A stretch of DNA of 64,000 nucleotides from Cryptomeria japonica (Eukaryota; Streptophyta; Pinopsida; Cupressales; Cupressaceae). The stretch is from the NCBI RefSeq assembly GCF_030272615.1, contig NC_081407.1:100175897-100239896 (forward strand). The letters are read 5' to 3'. Made by a program: the position numbers and the translations under genes. The notes under the pieces were generated by a model. The model was not told the origin of the DNA, did not search any database, and was given only the letters and a program-made list of their open reading frames with translations. Each line of letters starts with the position of its first letter. The first letter of the stretch is position 1. Positions 13,860 through 26,617 of this stretch are shown here, piece by piece.

Positions 13860-15054
13860 CTAACCTTGCATCCTGGGACATTCTCTAGCAAAATGGTTTT
13901 CCCTGCACATGAAGCATCCACCTAGAGGGCCCCTCCTGCCTTGGTTCCTAGGGGGATCATTTCTTGTTTCATTAGCCCTGGGCGGATAAGTTATCCTGTT
14001 CTACTGGTCATTCCTGATATAATTGCCTCTGTTATTATTACCCCTATTATTATTATTATTTCCATTCCTCTGATATTGATTAGGAGGTGGCCTTCTTTCG
14101 GAAGAATTATTCCTTTGATCTTTGTTGAAGTTAGTGTTCCCATTGAATTCCTGCTTCCCTTTAAATGAGTGGTTCCCATTATAGTTCCGCCCTACTAGTG
14201 TTTGAGTCTTCCTCTCTTGCCTTAGGGACTTTTCAAGTACTTTGTTCATGTTTTTGGGTCCATGCATGTCAACCCTATGTTGGTATTTAGCCCCAAAATG
14301 AACTTCCTTGCTTGGCCGCCTTCATCTTTCTGGTACATAGGTACATATTTAAGCAACTTGGCGAACTTATCCCAATATTGTTGAACGGATAGGGGTCCTT
14401 GACGTAGATTATGGAATTTTGTCACCTTCTCATCAAAGAACAATTGAGGGAGCCACCTCTCTTGGAAGTGGTGGACAAATTGATCCCATGTGATCGTTTC
14501 TCTGCTATACCCATTTTGTTCCTTGGTGTTGGTCCACCAACTAGCTGCCTCCCCTGTGAGTTGATAGGAACCCCATAAGGCTTTGGTTGTTTCGCTAAAA
14601 TCTCTTAGTTCAAAATACTTTTCCATTTCATTTAACCAATTCTCAACTCCTTCACCAATTTGCCTCCCATCGAACTTAGGAGGGGTGATTTTCTTTAATT
14701 CCTTGGAGAGTTCCACTATGTTATTTTCTTTTCTATTACCCATCATATTCCCTTGATTGCTACCAGGGTTTCCATTTTCGGTACAACTTCTATTTTCAAA
14801 GTCATTCTGCCTTTCCCTAAGGTCCTGATTGATTGTTCCAAGAAGTTGACTTTATCTCTTTGCTCGGTTAGAAGGTTGATTATAGCCTCGACCCCATCTT
14901 CATTATTTCCTGGGTTATATTGATCCTCTTCATGGTCTTCCTCATGGTTTTCTTCATGGTTTTCCTCATGGTTTTCTTCCCTTTGACTCCTAGTGGTATT
15001 ACTTCTTCCATTACCCCTTCCTCTTCCTCTTCCTCTTCCCCTTCCTCTAGCCAT
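13860..15054 (-). pseudogene. gag: gag of element E, frameshifted
   Basis: Gag begins at the ATG at 15054 with an Arg/Gly repeat of about 15 residues, then an acidic Glu/His-rich repeat. The retrotransposon gag core follows at 14746-14246, with WLNEMEKYFELRDF, a SWW motif and FHNLRQGPLSVQQYW. Near 13860-13925 is the nucleocapsid zinc knuckle. It reads C-X2-C-X3-H-X4-C (CFMCRENHFAREC), one residue shorter than the usual C-X2-C-X4-H-X4-C. The frame changes near 14750 and near 14260, so at least two frameshifts are needed to read through. Family role: structural capsid and nucleocapsid protein that packages element RNA. A shortened knuckle would probably weaken RNA binding (inference). Confidence 0.88.
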
Positions 15055-15188
15055 TCTAGGTTTTTACCTTAAAGTTAAATTATGTAGTTAGTTCTTGATT
15101 TAGGATTTAAAATTTAATTTCTACCATTGCAAAACATTCCCTTAGTTGTATAAATTGAAGTGAGCACAAGGCCTATATTTGAACCTTT

Positions 15189-15200
15189 GCTCTGATACCA
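15189..15200 (-). promoter_or_regulatory. primer binding site, tRNA-iMet type (element E)
   Basis: On the minus strand it reads TGGTATCAGAGC, the standard complement of the initiator methionine tRNA 3' end. It starts two bases inside the 5' LTR. Confidence 0.92.
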
Positions 15201-15202
15201 CA

Positions 15203-17195
15203 TGTAAAGACCCACCATAATTAACTCAACAAAATTGACCATTCTTTTTTTTTGTTTAATTTAATCATTGCGTTTGGTCAATCGCATACTCTGGGTATCC
15301 ATCCATTTGGATTAGGCATTCATCCATCCGGGATGAGCATCTAACCATACGGGATAGGCATTTGTCCATATGGGACATAAGATTTCATCTATCCAATATG
15401 GGATAGGCATCTACCCATACGGGATAGCCATCTATCCAATCGGGATAGGAGGTGCTATGGCCAGAGACTTAGACTTCTCGGGACCATTCGGGTCCTGAGC
15501 CACTCACTAAGCACTACACTCTTCTAACAGAAGTGCACCGAGGTCGCCGTCCTTAGGAGTAATTAAATAACATAATACAAGCTTGAATTCTGCCTCAGAA
15601 TTTGGCTTAAAGCCTCGGGAAGTCAAGCGAATCCATACGGGATTCCTTCCGAGTATGCATTGAATTATTTTTTCCATTTTAATTATCTTCAAATTATGAT
15701 TCTATTCAATCCTTCTATACCAAGCCTAGACCCCACCCACGAACGCCTGAGTACGAGGGACAACTCCGTCCCAAGACTGCCTACATACCCGCTTCGACAC
15801 GGGATCAAGGCGCAAAGTATTAGTTCTATTTTCTACTCTATGGTTTGATATAAACTGATTAGTGGGTACACAACCCTTTCTAGGGTCAATGTCCCAGACA
15901 GTTTCTCTGCGGTTGCTACCCACAGAGGTAGCGCTTAAACAAAGGCTCAAGATGGCCTATTGCTTGTGGCCTAAAACACTAGATCCTAATTCTTATCATA
16001 AGCGTCACCCTTGACCAATTGTCAATCAACAACAAATCTTCGAGATTAAATCAATTTCCATAAAAGCATTTCACTTAACATCCCTATAGGGGTTTACTAT
16101 AGTTTAACTCAGCGAATGAAAGATCATTTTAGAATTATCTTATTAAATTATCGATCCACGGGGGATTACCCGCCCCTTGTATTTTAACTTCCAAGTGTCC
16201 CTTATTACTCCCCGACGATTTATAGGGACGATGCCATAGATGTCGTTGATGTAGCTTTATTAGGCATTAAGTGCAGTAGTTCAACACGACGGCATTACCC
16301 GTAAGCGTGACCCAGAGGCACTGTATATACCGAACGCTACTAGGTTTTGGTTTTCCAACTTCCTTTATTTAATTTTCTAACTTATGATAAACATCATACT
16401 TGAAAAATAATTATGAATTGAACGTGTATAATTAGACATTGCAAAGCTCAATTAATTGAAATAACTACTTGATGAATTACATGGAATAAAAACCATAACT
16501 AACATTATTTATTATTCAAAACTTGAAGTATAACTTTGCATAATAATAACAATTAGGAAACTTGCATAATAATATTTAAATGTGTAACTTGCATGGAGAT
16601 GGAGATGCCAATAAATGTAATCAATGTAAGGAATTTGCATGAGGCGAAGGTAGTGTAAGTTACATGCAAGAAAATATCGCCTATAAAGTCACTAGTCCCA
16701 AAAATAGAATTTAGCTTCAACTCATATTGACGTGGATAAATTGCTAAGCGGATTTAAGAAGGTATAATTTAATTTACAATTTATAAATTTTCTAAAACTA
16801 ATTATAAATCTAAAAATTTACCTAAGTTTAAAATTTTTTATTAAACTAAAATTTATATAAAAAAAAATATTAACATTATACAAATTGCCACGAATTTAAT
16901 TGAAATGGCATTTTTTTTAAAAAGGATGAAATGGAGGGAATGGGAGTGGGATCCACGCGTCCCATCACCACTGCGGGTACTGCGGAAGCAAGCCCGCAGT
17001 GGTGAGGGGACCCCGTGATCCCCTCCACTACCCTGCGGCCACTGCCGTGACAGTGACCATAGGGGAAGTGGAGGGTACCACTTCCCCGACGGTTACTAAA
17101 CTGCCTCCACTAGTCTGCACGCTGCCCGACACTCATAATTCCAAACGACGTGATTAAATTTAAAATCACTTGCAACATTAAAAATTATTTTCGTT

Positions 17196-17260
<65 letters not shown>

Positions 17261-17695
17261 GGTTACATTCCCATATTATTAAATTTCATAAAAGAAGAGT
17301 AAATAAACAGGTATGTGTATATATAAGAGAATATTAATGTAAGAGAGAATAACAAATTAATCCCAGGGACGAAAATATAACAGAGAAATAAAATAACCAG
17401 AGAAGTAATTTACTCCAGCGATGCACAAATTATCAAAGAAGTAGGTAGATGTTTATACTGAGAAATACAAAGCTCACACAGAGGGATTTATATTCTATTT
17501 CTCAACTAATATCCAGATAGGGGGATTTATTTCTTCATTCACAGAGAGATTTATCTATTCATTCTCCGAGAAAGATTTATTTATTCATTCATAGAGAGAT
17601 TATCTATTCATTCTCCGAGAAAAAATTATTTATTCATTCACAGAGAGATTTATTTCTTCACACAGAGAGATTTATTAACAAAGAAAGATTTATTT

Positions 17696-17752
<57 letters not shown>

Positions 17753-17968
17753 TTTTTATATTCAATATCATCTCTAGTTTTCAAGAGAAAGCAGAAAAGT
17801 AAAAATCTGATTTTCTACCTTTTAAATAGATTAAATAAAATCTGCATATGTATTTTAGAAGAGGGAGAATTATATCACTGCATTAAGGAAAACAAAATAG
17901 ATTTTCTTCCTATCTAGCAAATAAAAAAAGATTTCTTTCAGAAACTATATTCAACTAAGGAATCTAGA

Positions 17969-18040
<72 letters not shown>

Positions 18041-18608
18041 ATAAATACAAATTCCTCATATGTCAAAAGGAGAGAACCTGGTTTACTGAAGCTTGATGTT
18101 GAATCCTCTAGCTATCCTTTGATCCTTCCTTGCAACTTGAGAGAGATCCTTCAAACAACAACTTAAAAAAATCCTGCAACAAAAAAAGAGACTACCAAAG
18201 AAAAACTTGGGAATTTCTTTTCAAAACATAATCAACTCCCTTCTTTGAAACTTGCATACAATTTTATAAGAAAAATCCCTCCATTCCACTATCTAGAAAA
18301 TTTAATTAAAAAGGAGATTATTTTCCAATATTGGACTTCATGCAAATTGATTAAACTTAGTGGGGGAGTTACATGCAAGGTGGTGGAGAATCCTCTAGAA
18401 GCTTCTTATTCTTCCTACAACATGTGCCATAATTGGGAGTGGAAAATAAATAAATAAAAATAATGCCTTTTGAATTATATTCTCCAAGTATGTGTGTGTG
18501 TGTTCATTTTATTCTTTTATAACATTTATTCAATCATTTTAAGTAGTTTAACCAAAATGTAATAGAATTGTATTTTAAATCCAAAAGTGAAAGAGGAGGG
18601 TTGTGACA
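15203..18608 (-). repeat. 5' LTR of element E
   Basis: It is 3,406 bp and homologous end to end with 7045-10397. It differs mainly at microsatellites: TA expanded at 17199-17257 and 17971-18038, GA expanded at 17700-17748. The GC-rich palindrome cluster recurs at about 16945-17085 with some arms mutated. As the 5' LTR of a minus-strand element it would hold the active promoter; I could not fix a TATA box with confidence. Confidence 0.93.
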
Positions 18609-20036
18609 AAAAATACAAAAAAAATTCCATACACATTTGTAACTGCATAACACATGTTACTTGAAACAATGAATGTGCAAAAATAGGAATGTAACATACA
18701 TTGTATCCAACAAGATGAAAGTCATAACTAAATTAGTAAAAATATAAATATGCATACAAATCATGAATTATAAATTTAAGTACAAGGTCTCCTATTTGAA
18801 ATATACAAAAACAAATCAATATGTATATCAAAATTCCATTGTATATTAGGCTCCTCGAGTAAAGGATCATATCAACGAAAAATGAATCAAAACTAACCTA
18901 ATCAAGAAATCTCAATCAACTTTGAGGAATCCCTAGCCTAAGGTTCTTGCTTTAATTCCTCTCACTATATTATCCTAGATATCATAGTGGTTCTTTTTAT
19001 AAATGAGATTGGGAATGAGTAAGTGTATTAGCTCATGATAAGGAGTGTACATGATTAGTACCAAAACTAAAACACTAACCTTCTTCTCTAGCTCTTTAAT
19101 GCTCTAATGTATGGTCGTGATCTCCTAGCTAATAAGGTAGAAAGATTTAAAGGAATTTGTATGAAAAATGTGTACTAAGGGTATCACATTGTCTACTCAA
19201 AAATCATCTCTACTCCTCCTAAGGATTAGAGAAAAATCTCTAACCCCAAAGCTTGATCAAATATCTCCACTTGTTAATTGTGCTTGCATCATCAATTCAG
19301 AACAAAAGAGCAATATTAGCACCATTTTAGATCATAATCAACAATTCATTTTGAAGTGTCAAAGTAAGATAATATCATATAACAAAGAGTAGTGAGATTA
19401 ATAAACCAAAATGAAAGGTACTTATGAGGGCCTCTAGCTCATCATGTGGGGTCCATAAGGCCATCTCTCTATGTTCCACTAATTCAATTATTCATCTTGC
19501 ACAAGAGGTGATAGTTATCTAGGGGCCTCATAATGAGGTGTCTCTTCATCTACTCTATGTTCATCTTTGTCCTCCACCCTCTAAGCATTGCTACCCTCCC
19601 CTAGCTCCTTTTTATGTAGGGTCACCTTGATTCTCTTCTGCTTCCTCTTTTTGATACTCATATTGTTCATCATTATCATCATCATGATCAAAGTCTTCTC
19701 CTGTGATTTATGGCCAATGCACTTTCTTAGGTGGCTATAGTTGGCTACCTATGCAAGTGCATGCACTCATGTCTATGGAACTCTTGGTGTAATCCTCGTG
19801 ATGGGGAATCCTAGTGTGAGTGGATTCCACTATGAATCCCCAAGTGGGGTCTTTAAGGTATCTCAAATACTCCTATATACTAGAACCAATAGAGGAAAAT
19901 AGTTTAGATAGCCCTCTCCAAATTGTTGGGTAACTTGAACCAAAGGGTGGATCTCAACCATATTCCTCCTATCAATTAGGAGGGTCTCATCTTGGCAAAA
20001 TTTCATCACGCCATCATCTCTTGGTCATAAGAATAT
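18609..20036. other. non-coding interval between elements
   Basis: AT-rich sequence with no recognisable coding domain, RNA gene or repeat. It begins with A-rich sequence at the edge of element E and ends at the outer LTR edge of the next element. Confidence 0.5.
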
Positions 20037-20298
20037 TGGAGTCACTCAAAGACTCAAGCTCCTAGATCACCTACAAAACAAAAAAAAATACCTAGGATGA
20101 TGACAAGTATATTGATCCTTTGCCATGTGACATCTAGGGGATAAGACTACTTGTCTACAAGAGATTTCTAGAAAGATTCCTAACTCGCTAAGGAAACTTT
20201 ACATGTGAACATGTGTAAAATGGTCCTAACTAGAAACTAGTTAGATAATGTGTCTTACATTATAAAGGAGGAAACTAGATAGGAAACACACAATTTCA
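20037..20298 (-). repeat. 3' LTR of the non-coding element, internally deleted
   Basis: Aligns with 22884-23342 on both sides of a missing block of roughly 160 bp (22970-23130 in the other LTR). The missing part includes the TATA-like box. The inner edge TGTGAA (minus strand) abuts the polypurine tract. Confidence 0.7.
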
Positions 20299-21375
20299 CA
20301 CCCACACCCCCCATTAAGTGTAACTTAGGAAAGATGATGAATAAATGCAAATGATGCAAGGATGGATCCCAGCTACGAGGCCATGTTAGGTACCCATATA
20401 CAAATTTGATCTCATACCACAAGAGAAAAGGAGAAAACCCAACCAAAAAAAAACTCTTCTCCAAAAAAGAAAAATTACTACAAAAATACTCTTTAGTAGA
20501 TGAAAAGGACAAAACCCCCTGTGAGAAAAAATTACTCCCTGTAAAAGGGAAGAAAAGTGACCATGGAACCCCACTCAATGTAGGATCTATAACAATGGTA
20601 AATGCTCAAAATTGGATGTAAAATATGGTCCATGGTTGTTGAATAGCATTCCTCCTCTTAGGAAAAAACAAAACCAAAGGTGTATGAATGATGTCTTCTC
20701 ATTCTTGACGAGAAGATGAGGAAATAAAGGTCAAGATGTATGAAAGTTGCCCCTTTCAAATTAGGTATTCTAGGCCACATTGATGAAAATGACAATCCAA
20801 AATCTAGTTGATATGTATATAGAACAAGATCCAAAGACTCAAGTATCTCCTCTGAAGACAAAGATGCCTCCTCCAAATGTAGCTTAAAAGTATACACACT
20901 CGTGTCAAACTATGATGAATGATCAAGTGGAGAATGAACAAGAGGATGTGCATGTTCGTTCTCAACAACTAAAGAAGAATCATCTCAATCATAGAGAATA
21001 TGAACATCGTCAATGGTGTCTCTCAAATCTGAAGTATGGGACTCTACAAACAAACTTGTAATATCTATCAAGTACTCATCCCAAGAAGCCATATTTGAAA
21101 GATAATGAGTATCATGTTGTATTGAATTACAAGAAGTCATGATTGTAGCAATACTTGTATCATAAAATGCAACAATAGATGAAGCAGATGAGATCTTAGT
21201 GCATGTCATTTGACTACACTTATCATCTCCAAATGATGTTGTTCTCACACAAGATTCTTAAGTGTGAACATATGATGTATCAACTAATGTTCAAATGCAT
21301 TAAGTCTCTAAAGGAGAAGCAAAATATTTGATGGCCCTTTTATGTTCAATACTTTTTCATTAATTTAGCACTTCC

Positions 21376-21541
21376 AATGTATCTTCATAATGTGGAATAT
21401 TATTAGAATCGTCTAGGGGAATCAACATATCCAAAACAAAATCATTTGGGAGTGGATTTCAAATGTATCTTCATAATGTGAAATATTATTAGAATCATCT
21501 AGGGGAATCAACATATCCAAAACAAAATCATTTGGGGATGG
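21376..21541. repeat. 86-bp tandem duplication
   Basis: Two copies of an 86-bp unit beginning AATGTATCTTCATAATGTG, differing at only a few positions, inside the non-coding LTR element. Their similarity suggests a duplication younger than the element itself. Confidence 0.85.
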
Positions 21542-22883
21542 ACAATAATTTAGATCTCCATACATGCTCAATTTTTTATCTAAGAAGAAATAGGAGAATT
21601 AAAATGACAAGATATTACTTGTGTTGATGTCTATATTAAGACGCATAGTTTCAAGAATATAACTAGTCTTAGATACTACTCTCTATTCACCTAATCATTT
21701 TGGAGCCACTCCACTAAAGTAAAACAAGAGGCTAAGCCATTTTAAATGCTTCATCATACCATCTCACCAAGAATTATAGTTTTCAATTTTCAATTCAATT
21801 ACAATTGGATGCATTGTGATCGCCATGATAAACTCCTCAACTTTAGTCACACAATAGATGAATCAAGAGACTTAATCCAACAAAAGAAAAATACTATCCC
21901 ACCAAATTCATACAATAATGAGACCCCGCTATAAAGATATGAGCTTGGAAATTTATACTTAGTTTAATTATAGATTGCACTTCCCAAAAACAACAAAGTG
22001 GACTTGATCTTAGTGCATTTAGATGCCAAATTTGACCGCATAATCAAAGTACACCTTTTTCTGACAAATTGAGATCAATCTAATCACACCGCTACAAAGT
22101 ACACAAACATTTATGCACTTTCAAAAAATGCACTGAAAAATGTTATCATAGGAGCAAACTTAAAGCCCAAAAAGCTTTCATAACAAGAATCGCTCAACAA
22201 AATCTATGAGAATTTGCAATTTCTATTAAATCGAAGCACCAAAATAAAAATATTCTTACACCACTATGAAGAGCATGAAATTCTACCTCAAAAAAAAATC
22301 TCACAAAAGAATCTCAAATGATTGAGATATGCCCTTCTAAAAATGGACTACCAAATTGAAATTGTTGATAGAGAGGGACAAATTGGAGGACTGGTCTACT
22401 AATGGTTTTTTGACCATCAAATTTTATATACTCCCTATTGATGATCATTTGGAAATCAAATTCAAGACACTTCTTGGTGATATTCGGTTGTCCATCAAAT
22501 TTAAGACATTCTCCATGACAGTTTTTTGGTTGTCAAATTTAAGATAGTCATGTGAAAAACATTGAAAATGTTCTAGCAATGTTCTAGCACCTAAATATGA
22601 AATGTTATATATGAAAATGGGTATTTTTTGCCTTCTAAATTCGATGTAGAGTCTTTATTGTCCTAAAATGCTCCAAAACAAACTCACAATACAAAGCCAC
22701 AAAGAGGAAACAAATTTAGTACTTCTATCAAGTTATACTAATTTTCTAGATCATCATTTGATGCAAGAGAACATAATACTCAAATTTTGAATATCCACAA
22801 AGATTTGCAACCTTGCAATAACTCGAAAACAAATCACACCAAAATTTGAGAAGGGTATTTGCAAATTTGAAGCTCTGATACCA

Positions 22884-23342
22884 TTTTAGAGTTGATAGTT
22901 AGGTATGGTACCATGTTAGAGTTACTCAAGGACTTAAGCTCTCAAGATCATCTACAAAACCAAAATAACATTGTACAAGAGAGAAAACAAATAGCATAGA
23001 TTTATAATAATAGATAAAAATATATATTAGATTAGTATGATCAATGATGTACATATGTAATCTATGCAATATAATGAAATATACATATGAGAGATTGCTT
23101 ATATAGGTAGGGTTGAGAGATAGGGTTGACTAGGATGATGACAAGGGTCTTAATCCTATGTCATGTGATAAATAGGGGCTAAGATCACATGTTTGCAAGA
23201 GACTTCTAGAAAGATTCCTAACTCACTAAATAAACTTAACATATCAACATGTGTGAAAAGGAGCTAGCTAGGAACTAGTTAGATAACATACCTTGTTCAA
23301 ACTACAAATGGCGAAACTAGATAGGAAACACCCATGTTCACG
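22884..23342 (-). repeat. 5' LTR of the non-coding element
   Basis: About 459 bp. It contains a minus-strand TATA-like word (TATATAAGC, about 23098-23106) within a segment of about 160 bp that the other LTR lacks. Confidence 0.7.
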
Positions 23343-23884
23343 TCAACACATCCATTTCACTGTCAGGGGTCTACAATTATGTTTGCATCCATGAAATTGG
23401 CTCATGGTAGAGAAATCTTCTAACAATGCCTTCCCACAACCTAGATCTTCTCTTTATATTATTAGCTATATTATATTTGTTGGAGAAATTAGGTTTGGAG
23501 TGCACTTTTGGAAGTGTTAACTTCCTAACAAACTCGAGTTTGTACAAGGTTATGACATGTGTCAATCATCCATGAGATGAGCATTGTCTTTCCTTATAAA
23601 AAGGGATTTATAAACATTTTATGGAATTGGAATTTTTTTGAAAAGGTGTAGGCACTTAAAATAAGAAAGGGAGTAGCAAAGTTGAGTCAATTAGCATGTT
23701 TTGTAATGGATTTTGTAATTATTTATTTTAAAACTTTAATATAAGATATTTTCAAATTTGGAACATATGACGTTCTCTACTTCATTGTTTGTTGCTTTGG
23801 GATTTATATCATTTTCTTGGTACACATTTGTTGTACCAATGTTAGAATTAGGTGGGTTAGTATCCAAGGAGCTCTATAATAAAT
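23343..23884. other. non-coding interval
   Basis: No recognisable gene, RNA or repeat. Confidence 0.5.
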
Positions 23885-25975
23885 CTAAACATGAAATAAA
23901 TTATATACCAAGTGGCTCCAAAACTTAAGAGAAAGGTATCTTAAGAACCTAGCATATCCATGGCAATGTTTGGACAACATAAACACTCGTGTGCATTGGG
24001 TAACTATTTGAGCCATGGATATGTAAAGTCCCTTGGATATAAAATTCAAATAAAATGAAAACTTCAAGCATAAAACTATAAATATAATGATTGATAATTG
24101 TACTCTCAACTAAACATCCAATATTTGTAACGATCATCAAATACAATCCATGAAGATCAAAGTTTAAAATGTGAAAGTAAAAGCCACCTCTTATTGAGTT
24201 TTGGAGGTGGAATTATTATGTAGTGATAATCCAAAGGAAAAGTAATTAAAATGATAAGTTAATCCAATCAATAGTTCGCATCTTATATGTTTGAACACAA
24301 CAAATAAGATAATCAAATGTGTGTATATCTCAACAAGTTTCATAATTATATGTACATTTTTTAAACAACTCAACAAAATTATCCTATTAATACATAAAAT
24401 AATTCAAATGCCATAATTTTATCATCATAAATTAGTCGATGAACCCTATTTGAAGAATCAATGTTCAACTTATTAAATGAAACAAATTAAAGAAATATTG
24501 CAAAGTCAATTTATGTTAACCACAATACTCCTTGTGTTTGCCAGTTTCTCGAAGATTTGTTAAGTGCCTTTAATGAATTTCCAATTGATGCTTACAAAGC
24601 TATATTGGGTGCATGATAACATGAAATAAATTATAAACCAAATGGCTCCAAAACTTTCGAGAAATATCTCAAAGAACCTAGCATATCCATGGCATATAGA
24701 TGTTTGGACAGCATAAACACTCGTTGTCATTGGCAACTATTTGAGCCACAGATATGTATAGTCACTTGGATACAAAATTCAAATAAAATGAGAACTTCAA
24801 GCATAAAAATATAAATATAATGATTGATAGTTGTACCCTAACTAAACATCAATATTTGTAATGGTCATGAAATGCAATCCATGAATATCAAAGTTCAAAA
24901 TGTGAAAGCAAAAGCTACCTCTTTTGAATTTTGAAGGTTGATTCATTCCATGATGATAGTCTAAAGAAAAAGTAAATAAAATGATAAGTTAATCCAATAT
25001 ACAACAAATAAGATATCAAGTACAACCTGAGTTGGCCTAGTGGTGGAGAACTTGTGCTCTTGAAAGAGAGGTCACAAGTTCAAATCCCATAGGGGGTAGG
25101 GTATGTACATCTTATCGGCTTTGGCCTATTATCGATCCAAAAAAAAAAAAAAAGATATCAAATTATTAATTTTCAAATAAATTAACAAGGAAGATTTAAA
25201 TATTTGTTCCAAATTTTCTTTTCATACAATAATGGTAATACACAATGCTGCCCTAACCACCATGATATAAAGATTGTTTTGCGACATTTAATTACAAATC
25301 TAGTAACACCCCTATCTAGGTACCTTTTCATAATGTTATGAAAAATCCACTAATTTTTGTAAATACACAATCAAATATGTGTATAACTCAACGAGTTTCA
25401 TAAATGTATGTACATTTTTTTAACTAGACAAGATTATCCAATTAATTCATAAAAAATTCAAATACCATAAAAAATTCATCAATTATCATAAAGTAGCCAA
25501 TGAAACCTGTTTGAAGAATCAATGTTCAACTTATTAAATTAAACAATTAAAGAAATATTAGAGAGTCAATTTATGTTAGTTTCTTGGAGATTTATTAAGT
25601 GTCTTCAACGAATTTCCAATTGACAACCGATGTTTACGAAACTAAATTGGGTGCATAATAAACCTAAACATGAAATAAATTATAGAAGTACTAATTGGCG
25701 ACACTATACATAATAATCATTATACATTAATGGATGCACCTTACATGTCGACGCTTATTGGATCGGTTATGAGTTAGTTGAAAGACAGATCCATACAAAA
25801 GGTTCCATGAACATTTTTTTTTTTTATATAGGTCCTAAATCAGAAAATCTTTCAAAAAAATTGCTTGTTTCCTCAGAGATTTGCTAAGCAGCTTTAAGAA
25901 ATTTCCAACTGATGACTAATGCTCATGAAACTAAATTGGGTGCATAATAAACCTAAACAAAAAATGAATTACACA
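23885..25975. repeat. tandem array of a ~740-bp unit (2 copies plus a partial)
   Basis: Unit 1 runs from about 23890 to 24628 and unit 2 from 24629 to about 25660. A partial third copy lies at about 25863-25972. Shared blocks in the same order include AACATGAAATAAATTATA, GGCTCCAAAACTT, AACCTAGCATATCCATGGCA, TCAAATGTGTGTATA and TTGGGTGCATAATAAACCTA. Unit 2 is longer because it carries a SINE (25020-25154) and about 190 bp of extra sequence. The array begins under 700 bp beyond the calnexin stop codon. No coding potential is recognised. Confidence 0.82.
25020..25154 (+). mobile_element. tRNA-derived SINE with poly(A) tail
   Basis: A body of about 120 bp with RNA polymerase III promoter boxes: A box TGGCCTAGTGG at 25033-25043 and B box AGTTCAAATCC at 25077-25087. 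The 3' end is a run of 16 A. It is bounded by the 10-bp direct repeat AAGATATCAA at 25010-25019 and 25153-25162, overlapping the tail. The neighbouring repeat unit lacks this insert, which confirms it as an insertion. SINEs are transcribed by Pol III and copied by LINE enzymes (established knowledge). Confidence 0.88.
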
Positions 25976-26617
25976 ACCAAAAAAAAAAAAAATCGTAGCA
26001 AGTGTATCTTCTCATTGCATGACCACAATAGAGCCAGCAAATTTCCGAAAATTCAGATCACACAAAATATTTGTTCACCAAAATTCAGATCAACATTTTT
26101 TTAACAAGTAAAATGTATATGTATAGAGGTAAAGAAAGTCGAGATGTCAGTTGAAGTATTCAAAAATGCAGAACCAACTGCCGTTTTATACACATTGACA
26201 TCTTGAATCATTCGAAAAAATCAGCAAATATTTTGTGTACAATTCAGCATTTCACCCCTGAAACATCTTTTAAAAAGTGTTCCAAGCTGAAAGCTCCTTC
26301 GGATGAAGTACTATTTGTAGAGTGAAAACCCTAAAAAGTATTCAACAAATTTACTATCTTACATACGAGTAATGAAAAAGTTGTTAGAATGGATTCCTAA
26401 GGTAAAATTTCATGAGCATGATACTATCCTGCTAACCATAAGATGTAGCAATGGTTATATCATGACCAAGTTTCGACCATGGCCTGCAATCTTGCTAGAT
26501 ATGAAGCAATAGAAAAAAAGAATTAAATTGACTCGACCAACATCAGTTATGTCAATGATATCTCACCCGCATATTTGAGATGATGTGCCAGCTAGGTCTC
26601 CCTTCTCCTCCTATGCC

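Larger units (their letters stand above)
7045..18608 (-). mobile_element. Ty3/gypsy chromovirus, full length, mutated (element E)
   Basis: A complete LTR retrotransposon on the minus strand: 5' LTR 15203-18608, primer binding site 15189-15200, gag, protease, reverse transcriptase, RNase H, integrase, chromodomain-like tail, polypurine tract 10398-10410, 3' LTR 7045-10397. LTR ends are TGT...ACA. Both outer flanks are runs of A, so an AAAAA target duplication is plausible but not diagnostic. The two LTRs align along their whole length with only a few percent of substitutions by eye, so the insertion is not ancient. Domain order and the chromodomain-like C terminus put it with chromoviruses, most like the Del/Tekay lineage (inference). 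Several stops and frameshifts make it non-autonomous now. Confidence 0.93.
20037..23342 (-). mobile_element. non-coding LTR retrotransposon, LARD/TRIM-like
   Basis: Two homologous flanks (20037-20298 and about 22884-23342) share long blocks such as TTCTAGAAAGATTCCTAACT, AACTAGTTAGATAA and GAAACTAGATAGGAAACAC in the same order. A primer binding site complement, GCTCTGATACCA, lies at 22872-22883 just inside the right flank. A polypurine tract complement (CCCACACCCCCCA, 20299-20311) lies just inside the left flank. The element therefore reads on the minus strand with its 5' LTR on the right. The 2.6-kb interior has no gag or pol similarity, only short unrecognised frames. It must have relied on enzymes from another element. 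No clear target duplication is visible. Confidence 0.75.
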
